Of a stretch of 7,280 nt of DNA, positions 1-5,563 are shown in pieces. The translations under genes and the position numbers were made by a program. Origin of the DNA: CAYWTS01 sp964461265 (GTDB lineage: Bacteria; Bacteroidota; Ignavibacteria; Tepidaquicellales; OLB5); NCBI GenBank assembly GCA_964461265.1, contig CAYWTS010000067.1, positions 1 through 7,280 of the forward strand, given 5' to 3'. Each line of letters opens with the position of its first letter. Position 1 is the stretch's first letter. The notes under the pieces were generated by a model. It saw nothing but the letters and a program-made list of their open reading frames with translations, ran no database searches and had not been told where the DNA came from.

Positions 1-1
1 A

Positions 2-571
2 AGAGAAATACTCTCAATTTCCGGTAAACCTGACCTGCCGATATGGAGATTTAAATCCCTGAAGTTTACATGGAACGGAAATGAAAAGCTGATTGAAAAT
101 AAAGGATGGATTATAAAAGACGATGGCAAACCGCTGAATTCGAAGGGTAGCGGAACGTTCACAATAATAGATGGCGATGAACCTACTTATGAAGAATATC
201 AGAAACGCTTAAAAGATGAAAAAGATAAAATGAAGGAAATCAAAGAAATTGCAAAAGCATACGATTCAAAGGATATCAAAATAATAATTGAGGAATGTAA
301 ACCTGAATTCAGAGTCTTGGAGGGGATTAAATTTAATTTTGATGAAAATAAGCCAATTACACCTTGTACATTGCCACTGGAACCTTCAATTGGTTTAACA
401 GATTCCCCGGTTTTTAAATTATTCTTCGATATTATGGATTCACCATGTTTTACACAAATTTACGAAGACCCCTATACTTCTATTAATAAACCACCATTGG
501 AGAAAAGCGTTGCTGTTCCCGCCACTAACGGTAAACAAAGGATAATTATTTCGGAGAGAAAGCAGAAATGA
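2..571 (+). CDS. Hypothetical protein, C-terminal 189 residues (5' truncated by window)
   Basis: The frame is open from base 2 to the TGA at 569-571, so the gene starts upstream of the window. The first ATG at 230 is internal: protein-like sequence continues before it without a stop, so I do not use it as a start. I do not recognise the family. The visible part begins with a mixed, beta-looking stretch rich in Trp and Gly (around IWRFKSL and FTWNGNEKL). A strongly charged Lys/Glu segment follows at about residues 66-95 and is probably helical. The C-terminal half is rich in Pro and Ile, with the motifs TPCTLPLEP and MDSPCFTQIYEDPY. There is no membrane segment in the visible part, and the last residues are basic (SERKQK). 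It converges on carB across a repeat-filled spacer. No function is proposed. Coding status is likely from the long open frame and codon-like composition. Confidence 0.7.
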   Translation, partial: REILSISGKPDLPIWRFKSLKFTWNGNEKLIENKGWIIKDDGKPLNSKGSGTFTIIDGDEPTYEEYQKRLKDEKDKMKEIKEIAKAYDSKDIKIIIEECKPEFRVLEGIKFNFDENKPITPCTLPLEPSIGLTDSPVFKLFFDIMDSPCFTQIYEDPYTSINKPPLEKSVAVPATNGKQRIIISERKQK

Positions 572-603
572 GATTTGAGATCTGAGATCTTTGACGTGAG
601 ATG
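569..603. repeat. Heptanucleotide tandem repeat, five units
   Basis: Five consecutive 7-base units read TGAGATT, TGAGATC, TGAGATC, TTTGACG, TGAGATG. Units 1-3 and 5 match TGAGATN and unit 4 is degenerate but keeps the register. The first unit's TGA is the stop codon of the upstream partial gene. This is directly visible; its role is unknown. It resembles the short tandem heptamer repeats seen in some bacterial intergenic regions. Confidence 0.6.
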
Positions 604-722
604 TTGTTAAAAAACGTAAACAATCCGCTGAAGTGTGAATTTTTTCCTATAAAATAATTTACTATATGTAATTCCTTATTTCATTGAGAATTTATTTCAC
701 TATTTCGTAATTCTTAATTTGA
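604..722. other. AT-rich spacer without recognisable gene
   Basis: This strongly AT-rich stretch lies between the heptamer repeat and the foldback element. I see no coding frame of useful length, no clear promoter and no strong hairpin with a T-run. It is part of the convergent 3'-3' spacer between the hypothetical gene and carB. Confidence 0.5.
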
Positions 723-765
723 GACTTCTGAAAAACAGTTGAGGGGCTGTCTCAAAAGTATTTCC

Positions 766-790
766 GTATCCGCAGCCTTTATGGCTGCGT
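766..790 (+). repeat. REP-like palindrome, copy 1
   Basis: A 25-bp unit with a 7-bp stem (CGCAGCC at 771-777, GGCTGCG at 783-789) and a 5-base loop, preceded by a GTATC head. It matches 19 of 25 positions with the reverse complement of 809-833. Both stem differences between the copies are compensated, which supports a selected hairpin rather than chance. Confidence 0.6.
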
Positions 791-808
791 AGCAATTTTC
801 TTGTAAAA

Positions 809-833
809 ACGCAACTATGAAAGTTGCGGTTAC
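809..833 (-). repeat. REP-like palindrome, copy 2, inverted
   Basis: A second copy of the 25-bp unit in opposite orientation to copy 1, with stem CGCAACT (810-816) and AGTTGCG (822-828) and loop ATGAA. Relative to copy 1, the pairs G-C and C-G are replaced by A-T and T-A, keeping the stem. Two REP units facing in opposite directions about 20 bases apart is the REPIN arrangement known to be mobilised by RAYT (REP-associated tyrosine) transposases. No such gene is present here. Confidence 0.6.
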
Positions 834-938
834 AGTTTTTTGGCAAGAAAATTGCCTTTTGAGACAGCCCCTTTGAGATAATTTTAGAAAAAAAGCACAG
901 TCCATAATTTGTTTATTCAGAAGTCCCAAACTTGTAAT

Positions 939-3900
939 TCACCATTTTTTATTGTATTCCTCCATACTTTTCACTTCTAAATCCTCAATCTTATAATTAT
1001 ACAATGCTTTAACAAACAGGTTTGCTATCTTAATATTATTAATGAGCGGGATATTATAATCTATAGCTTTGCGGCGGATTGTATAGCCGTCCTGTTCGCT
1101 TAGCTTTTGTTTTGCTGAAGGTGTGTTAATTACAAGGTCAAACTTTTTCTGTTCGAGGTAGGTGAGTATATTCGGTGTTTTTTTCTCGCTTATTTTATAA
1201 ACTTGTTTTGACTGTATCCCGTTTTCTGCGAGCAGTTTGTGAGTATTGGTGGTTGTGAATAATTTATAGCCCATTTCATCCAGCATCCTTGCACTGTCAA
1301 CAAATTCCGATTTATCTTCAAAGTCACCGAGCGTAATCAGTATGTTTTTCTCCGGCAGGCGGAAACCTGTTGAAAGCAGCGATTTCAAAAATGCTTCCTC
1401 CATCGTATCACCGAAACAGGCAACTTCACCGGTTGAAGCCATTTCAACACCAAGAATCGGGTCAGCGCCGCTTAAGCGTGAAAATGAGAACTGCGGAGCT
1501 TTCACGCATACGTGGTCAAGGTCAAGCGTCTTGTATTCTCCATGAATATCATCACCGAGTATCGCTCTTACGGCAAACTCTATAAAATTATACCCCGTAG
1601 CTTTTGATATAAACGGGAACGAACGGCTTGCGCGCAGGTTGCATTCTATTACCTTAACAAAATTACTTTTTGCAAGGAACTGAATATTAAACGGACCTGT
1701 GATGTTAAGCTCTTTAAGTATTGCCTTTGTAATCCGCTTTATCTGGTGAACGGTTTCGAAGTAAAGCTTTTGAGGTGGAATTACCAGAGTTGCATCTCCT
1801 GAATGAACACCCGCATTTTCGATATGCTCGGAAATTGCATAGATAATCAGCTCACCGTTTTGTGCAACACCGTCAATATCTATTTCCTTTGCACCTTCCT
1901 CAAACTTCGATATTACAACCTTATGCTCTGATGATATATGAACATTCTTCGCAAGATATTCGGTAAGAGCCTCCTCATCATAACATACTTTCATACCCTG
2001 ACCAGAGAGAACGTAAGAAGGTCTGATTAATACCGGATATCCTATTTTGTTTGAAAATATTTTTGCTTTTTCGAGTGAAGAAAGTTCCGACCACTCGGGC
2101 TGGTCTATTTCAAGCTTATCAAGTATGCTTGAAAATTTATAACGGTCTTCACATCTGTCAATAGAACGCGGTGAAGTGCCTAGAATTCTGACTTTATTTT
2201 GAAAAAGTTTAAGTGCCAAATTATTAGGTATTTGCCCACCCATCGAGAGAATTATTCCAAGCGGTTTTTCATAATCATATATGTCCATCACTCTCTCAAG
2301 GCTTAGCTCTTCAAAATACAATTTATCGCAGATGTCGTAATCGGTGCTCACCGTTTCTGGATTGTAATTCACCATAACAACTTTGTAACCAAGCTTTCTT
2401 AGAAACTTAACTGTTGTTACGCAGCACCAGTCGAACTCAACCGATGAGCCGATTTTATAAGTACCGGAACCGAGTATCATAATCTTTTTCTTGTCTATCT
2501 TTTTAGTTTCCGGTATATCTGATGTTGTTCCGTGATAAGTTGAGTACAGATAATTTGTTTCAGCGGGGTACTCGGCTGCAAGAGTATCTATTTGTTTAAA
2601 CAATGGAAGAACTTTATTCTTTTTTCGCATTACACGGATTTTATTTTCAGACGTTTTTGTAAAAATGGAAATTTGCTTGTCTGAAAATCCGAGTTTCTTA
2701 GCTTCGGTTAAGAATTCTTTGTTTATGTTTTGAGGCTTAATTTTTTGCTTCCTGAATTTATCGATATATGATATCTGGTACAGAAACCATTTATCTATTT
2801 TAGACATTTTATTAATTTCATCAATACTATACCGTTCCCTGAAAGCCCTTGCAATTGCAAATAACCGGCGCGGTGTGGGGGTTATTATATCTTCTTTTAT
2901 TGTTTCGGTACGTGATTTATTCAGAACTAATCCATATTTACCTACCTGAAGCATACGAATTGCTTTCTGAAGCACCTCCGGAAAGCTTCTGCCTATTGCC
3001 ATAACCTCCCCAACACTTTTCATTTTGCTTCCAATTTCTGCTTCCACATTGGGGAATTTCGAGAGGTCCCAGCGTGGTATCTTAAGTGCTGCATAATCAA
3101 GTGCCGGTTCAAAGCATGAGTAGGTTTTTTGTGTTATTGAGTTTTTAAGTTCCGTAAGTTTGTAACCGAGAGCAAGCTTAGCTGCAATATATGCAAGCGG
3201 GTAGCCGGTAACCTTTGAGGCAAGTGCCGAAGAGCGGGAGAGCCGTGCATTAACTTCTATAACACGGTAATCAAGTGTATCGGGATGCAGTGCGAATTGT
3301 ATGTTGCACTCCCCGATGATTCCGAAGTGCCGTATTGTTTTTATAGAGATGTCACGCAGCATGTGATACTCGGTATTGGAAAGTGTTTGTGAGGGGGCAA
3401 TAACGATGCTTTCTCCTGTGTGAATTCCGAGCGGGTCAAAATTTTCCATGTTACAGACAGTAATGCAGTTATCAATAGTATCCCGTACTACTTCATACTC
3501 AATTTCTTTCCAGCCGCGGAGGTCTTCTTCTATCAATACCTGCGGGGAGAAAGCAAATGCTCCTTTTAATGCTTTTGCAAGTTCTTTTTTATTTTTTGCA
3601 AATCCGGAGCCAAGTCCGCCGAGTGCAAAACCAGCTCTTAAAATTACGGGGTAACCGATCTTAATGGCTGCTTTTATTCCCATATCAACCGATGTGACAG
3701 CAATACTCTTTGGAGTTTTTATCTTTATACTTTTTAATTCATTTACAAAAAGTTTCCTGTCTTCCGTTTTTTCAATCGATTTAACCGGTGTACCGAGAAC
3801 CTTCACCCTGTACTTTTTTAATACACCAAAGCGCTCAAGCTCCAATCCGCAGTTTAGTGCGGTTTGTCCGCCGAAGCCGAGCATTATTGCATCGGGTCTT

Positions 3901-4175
3901 TCTTTTTTTATAATCTTTTCTACGAAGAATGGATTAACCGGCAGGAGGTAAACCTTATCAGCAAGATTCTTATCGGTTTGAACCGTTGCGATGTTGGGAT
4001 TAACAAGAATTACATACAATCCTTCTTCTTTGAGTGCTTTTATTGCCTGTGAGCCGGAATAATCGAATTCTCCGGCTTCACCAATTTTTAAGGCACCGGA
4101 ACCAAGAAGTAATATTTTTTTGATTGCATTCCCGCGAAAGCGGGAATCTATTATTTTTGATTTATTATTAGTCAA
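939..4175 (-). CDS. carB: Carbamoyl-phosphate synthase large subunit (eukaryote-like type)
   Basis: This subunit uses ammonia delivered by CarA, bicarbonate and two ATP to make carbamoyl phosphate for pyrimidines and arginine in the cytoplasm. The 1078 residues match the family's usual length (about 1070). The first synthetase half (about 18-410) starts at IKKILLLGSG and holds R140, R180 and the ALGGLGSG loop (184-191). An oligomerisation region follows (about 411-560), then the second ATP-grasp half (about 563-940: GSGTYKIGSS, RPSYVLSGQG 718-727, NAGVHSGDATLV), then the MGS-like allosteric domain (about 944-1078: T978, K994 and the INTPS loop in the effector-site positions). Motifs such as ALGGLGSG, LYFEELSLER and VKAPQFSFSRLSGAD resemble CAD/CPS1 more than E. 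coli. The start is TTG (4173-4175); a TAG lies in frame six codons upstream, there is no ATG or GTG between it and the conserved core, and no Shine-Dalgarno sequence. Residues 10-16 (DSRFRGN) are encoded by a palindromic repeat. It lies downstream of carA in the same direction after a long 236-bp spacer, so co-transcription is likely but not certain. Confidence 0.97.
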   Translation of the reverse strand: MTNNKSKIIDSRFRGNAIKKILLLGSGALKIGEAGEFDYSGSQAIKALKEEGLYVILVNPNIATVQTDKNLADKVYLLPVNPFFVEKIIKKERPDAIMLGFGGQTALNCGLELERFGVLKKYRVKVLGTPVKSIEKTEDRKLFVNELKSIKIKTPKSIAVTSVDMGIKAAIKIGYPVILRAGFALGGLGSGFAKNKKELAKALKGAFAFSPQVLIEEDLRGWKEIEYEVVRDTIDNCITVCNMENFDPLGIHTGESIVIAPSQTLSNTEYHMLRDISIKTIRHFGIIGECNIQFALHPDTLDYRVIEVNARLSRSSALASKVTGYPLAYIAAKLALGYKLTELKNSITQKTYSCFEPALDYAALKIPRWDLSKFPNVEAEIGSKMKSVGEVMAIGRSFPEVLQKAIRMLQVGKYGLVLNKSRTETIKEDIITPTPRRLFAIARAFRERYSIDEINKMSKIDKWFLYQISYIDKFRKQKIKPQNINKEFLTEAKKLGFSDKQISIFTKTSENKIRVMRKKNKVLPLFKQIDTLAAEYPAETNYLYSTYHGTTSDIPETKKIDKKKIMILGSGTYKIGSSVEFDWCCVTTVKFLRKLGYKVVMVNYNPETVSTDYDICDKLYFEELSLERVMDIYDYEKPLGIILSMGGQIPNNLALKLFQNKVRILGTSPRSIDRCEDRYKFSSILDKLEIDQPEWSELSSLEKAKIFSNKIGYPVLIRPSYVLSGQGMKVCYDEEALTEYLAKNVHISSEHKVVISKFEEGAKEIDIDGVAQNGELIIYAISEHIENAGVHSGDATLVIPPQKLYFETVHQIKRITKAILKELNITGPFNIQFLAKSNFVKVIECNLRASRSFPFISKATGYNFIEFAVRAILGDDIHGEYKTLDLDHVCVKAPQFSFSRLSGADPILGVEMASTGEVACFGDTMEEAFLKSLLSTGFRLPEKNILITLGDFEDKSEFVDSARMLDEMGYKLFTTTNTHKLLAENGIQSKQVYKISEKKTPNILTYLEQKKFDLVINTPSAKQKLSEQDGYTIRRKAIDYNIPLINNIKIANLFVKALYNYKIEDLEVKSMEEYNKKW
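4128..4147 (-). repeat. dRS3-like palindrome, copy 1, inside the carB start
   Basis: A 20-bp palindrome of form ATTCCC-N8-GGGAAT with an 8-bp stem (ATTCCCGC / GCGGGAAT) and a 4-base loop. On the carB strand it encodes DSRFRGN, just before the conserved start of the first synthetase domain. It is identical to the copy at 4387-4406 but in opposite orientation; counting flanking bases (TAG before, G after) 24 bp are shared. The formula equals that of the neisserial dRS3 repeat, but similar palindromes occur in many genomes, so no common descent is claimed. Confidence 0.75.
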
Positions 4176-4205
4176 AATAAAGCAAAATATCTAATTGGAG
4201 TGGAT

Positions 4206-4365
4206 TTAAATTTTTTTTGTGTTGTTAATAAATTTCATTTTCGCATTTATGCTTAAAATATTTTTGCACATATCATAAAGAATTTTATTTCCTAGAAACT
4301 CACTTCTTTTAATATCTCTATCTACTAATTCAAATGATGGTATTTTTTAGGTTATTTATTTTCAT
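4206..4365 (-). pseudogene. Possible frameshifted remnant of a small gene
   Basis: On the minus strand an open frame runs from 4346 to a TAA at 4206-4208 without a normal start codon. Its 46 residues look protein-like at the N-terminal end (FELVDRDIKRSEFLGNKI, then LYDMCK). An ATG at 4363-4365 opens MKINNLK in a neighbouring frame; removing one A from the six-A run at 4343-4348 would join the two into about 53 residues. The C-terminal part (KMKFINNTKKI) is low complexity and may be random read-through. I do not assign a family. The AT-rich composition makes chance open frames possible, so this is a weak call. It lies entirely between the two inverted palindromes. Confidence 0.25.
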
Positions 4366-4386
4366 ACAATTTTGTTTAAAGATTAG

Positions 4387-4406
4387 ATTCCCGCTTTCGC
4401 GGGAAT
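4387..4406 (+). repeat. dRS3-like palindrome, copy 2, just after the carA stop
   Basis: The same 20-bp ATTCCC-N8-GGGAAT palindrome as at 4128-4147, in the opposite orientation, ending 5 bp from the carA stop codon. Its hairpin (8-bp stem, 4-base loop) could slow or end transcription after carA, or protect the carA mRNA 3' end. The bases that follow on the minus strand (CTAATCTTTAAAC) do not form a proper T-run, so I do not call it a Rho-independent terminator. Confidence 0.75.
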
Positions 4407-4411
4407 GGCTG

Positions 4412-5509
4412 CTAAATCAAGTCTATAAATTTATCAAACAACCATCCTGTATCGTTCGGTCCGGGTGATGATTCAGGGTGGAACTGAACGGCAAAGTATG
4501 GCTTCGATTTATGTTTTATGCCTTCGTTTGTCCCGTCGTTATTATTTACGAACCATTCTTCCCAGTCATTTGGTAATGTATGGGTTTTAACAGCATAACC
4601 GTGATTTTGTGATGTAATGTAACATCTTCTGCTTTGTTCGATGCAGGGTTGATTTTGCGAGCGGTGCCCGAATTTTAATTTAAATGTATCAGCTCCCGCA
4701 GCAAGTCCAAGTATCTGGCTTCCGAGGCAAATTCCGAAAATCGGAACACCCAGCTTAAATGAATTACGGATGTTTTCAATTGTTGCTTTGCACATTTTTG
4801 GGTCACCCGGGCCATTTGAGATGAAAATACCGTCAAAATCGAATTCTGACTTCATCGGATTGTAATCATGCGGAACACGAAGAACTTCAGCTTCACGTTT
4901 AATAAAATTCCTGATTATGTTATTTTTTACGCCGCAATCGATTAATAGAATTTTTTTTCTGCTTTTTTTATTTGCGGGTTTATAAATCTTTGGTTGTGTA
5001 ATACTAACCCCTGCTGCAAGGTTAAATTTATTCGGGTCGGACATTTTGAAATTTTTTACGTTTTTTACAGCAGTTGTTATTTTACCGGGCATAACACCCT
5101 TGGTACGCAGAACCTTCGTAAGTTCCCGTGTATCGATACCGTATATTCCAGGGATTTTATTTTCGTCAAGCCAGTTGCCGAGTGACTGGTAAGCATCTGA
5201 GTGGCTGTAATGGAAGCTGTAATCTGAAATTATTACCCCCCGAACCTGTATTTTACCTGACTCGAACCCATTAATTATTTTTCCTGAGTTGTTAGCCTTG
5301 AATTTAGGAATTCCATAATTACCTATCATAGGGTAAGTAAAAACAAGTATTTGCCCCGAATATGACGGGTCAGTTAAAGCTTCGGGGTAGCCTGTCATAC
5401 CGGTATTAAAAACTACTTCACCGTCACTTTCACCGTAATAACCAAATGAATAACCTGTGAAAGTTAAGCCGTTAGTGAGATGTAAAAATGCCTTTTTGTT
5501 CGGATTCAA
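4412..5509 (-). CDS. carA: Carbamoyl-phosphate synthase small subunit (glutamine amidotransferase)
   Basis: CarA hydrolyses glutamine and channels ammonia to CarB. The 365 residues are close to the usual length (about 380). The N-terminal CPSase small-chain domain (about 6-145) has VVFNTGMTGYPEALTDPSYS. A linker of about 40 residues leads to the class I GATase domain (about 186-365) with SNGPGDP (231-237), the nucleophile C261 in GICLGSQ, and the FHPE pair H344/E346, so the triad is complete. One change is notable: the residue three after the Cys is Ser264, where E. coli and CAD have His (CLGHQ). The segments TSQNHGYAV and LPNDWEEWF/NNNDGTNEGI resemble eukaryotic CAD. The start is TTG; the codon directly before it is an in-frame TAA, so no longer form is possible, and the N-terminus aligns with that of known CarA. 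No Shine-Dalgarno is seen. It is divergent from plsC and upstream of carB. Confidence 0.96.
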   Translation of the reverse strand: MNPNKKAFLHLTNGLTFTGYSFGYYGESDGEVVFNTGMTGYPEALTDPSYSGQILVFTYPMIGNYGIPKFKANNSGKIINGFESGKIQVRGVIISDYSFHYSHSDAYQSLGNWLDENKIPGIYGIDTRELTKVLRTKGVMPGKITTAVKNVKNFKMSDPNKFNLAAGVSITQPKIYKPANKKSRKKILLIDCGVKNNIIRNFIKREAEVLRVPHDYNPMKSEFDFDGIFISNGPGDPKMCKATIENIRNSFKLGVPIFGICLGSQILGLAAGADTFKLKFGHRSQNQPCIEQSRRCYITSQNHGYAVKTHTLPNDWEEWFVNNNDGTNEGIKHKSKPYFAVQFHPESSPGPNDTGWLFDKFIDLI

Positions 5510-5554
5510 TTAAGGGGTGATAAGGTTAGGCACAAATATACACAGTAATATGAT
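5510..5554. promoter_or_regulatory. Divergent carA / plsC intergenic region
   Basis: Only 45 bp separate the carA start from the longest plsC reading, so promoters for one or both genes probably extend into the 5' part of the plsC frame, or plsC starts further in. I see no obvious dyad operator here and no PyrR-type or arginine-box site that I can support. Confidence 0.4.
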
Positions 5555-5563
5555 GTGATAAAA
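5533..5563 (-). promoter_or_regulatory. Candidate Bacteroidota-type promoter for carA
   Basis: On the minus strand TATATTTG (5540 to 5533) fits the Bacteroidota -7 consensus TAnnTTTG. Exactly 19 bases upstream is TTTT (5563-5560), three of four matches to the -33 TTTG box. The predicted start site falls about 15-20 bases before the carA TTG. The motif is short and AT-rich, so a chance match is possible. Confidence 0.35.

Larger units (their letters stand above)
742..872. mobile_element. 131-bp MITE-like element with perfect 17-bp terminal inverted repeats
   Basis: AGGGGCTGTCTCAAAAG at 742-758 is repeated as its exact reverse complement at 856-872. TTG occurs directly outside both ends (739-741 and 873-875), a possible 3-bp target duplication; a 4-bp TTGA reading is also possible if one terminal base is reassigned. 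A second perfect 12-bp inverted pair (GCAATTTTCTTG at 792-803, complement at 844-855) abuts the right terminal repeat, so nearly the whole element can fold back on itself. Ends with GGGGCTGTCTCAAAA are, from memory, like those of some IS families (IS1182-like or related); that family assignment is inference. There is no coding capacity, so it would need a transposase supplied elsewhere. Confidence 0.65.
723..925. mobile_element. Nested foldback element (outer inverted repeats)
   Basis: An inverted repeat of 15-16 bases bounds this 203-bp region. GACTTCTGAAAAACA at 723-737 matches the reverse complement of 910-925 (GACTTCTGAATAAACA) with a single one-base gap; the outer 10 bases are perfect. 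Inside lies a second element with its own 17-bp inverted ends, placed 4 bp from the left arm and 37 bp from the right arm. The nesting suggests either one small non-autonomous element (MITE-like) inserted into another, or a single complex foldback. There is no transposase: an open frame across it on the minus strand simply reads through the palindromes. It sits between two convergent genes, where such elements are tolerated and may also stop transcription from both sides. Confidence 0.55.
4176..4411. other. carA-carB spacer (236 bp)
   Basis: This spacer is long for a carAB operon. It is very AT-rich, holds the decayed ORF described separately and one palindrome just after the carA stop. I find no TAnnTTTG-type promoter element facing carB, no attenuator-like leader peptide with a terminator, and no riboswitch I recognise. 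Confidence 0.6.

Noticed and set aside
714..929. 71-codon open frame on the minus strand
   Set aside because: It reads straight through the nested inverted repeats and REP-like hairpins, starts at a TTG within the outer repeat and has no recognisable protein features. It is an artefact of the palindromic DNA.
707..940. GTAATTC direct repeats at 707-713 and 934-940 as a target-site duplication of the outer element
   Set aside because: They do not abut the inverted repeats (9 and 8 bp away), and a third GTAATTC occurs at 668-674, so a chance match in AT-rich DNA is likely.
1342..1585. Two overlapping plus-strand open frames (67 and 71 codons)
   Set aside because: They are antisense shadows of the well-conserved 3' part of carB, which has strong protein motifs across this stretch.
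3448..4052. Three plus-strand open frames opposite the carB 5' part
   Set aside because: They are antisense to the conserved first synthetase half of CarB, and their translations show no domain-like motifs.
4173..4178. TTGACT at the carB and kdsB starts as -35 boxes
   Set aside because: Both coincide with the start codon plus the next codon (TTG ACT), and no matching -10 lies at the right distance upstream of another gene.
4148..4386. Riboswitch or attenuator controlling carB
   Set aside because: There is no leader peptide rich in Arg or pyrimidine-linked features, no terminator/antiterminator pair and no aptamer core I recognise. The spacer looks like decayed insert sequence.
4387..4406. 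Rho-independent terminator for carA
   Set aside because: The hairpin is good but no T-run follows on the minus strand, and an identical hairpin lies inside the carB coding region. It is better described as a dispersed palindromic repeat.
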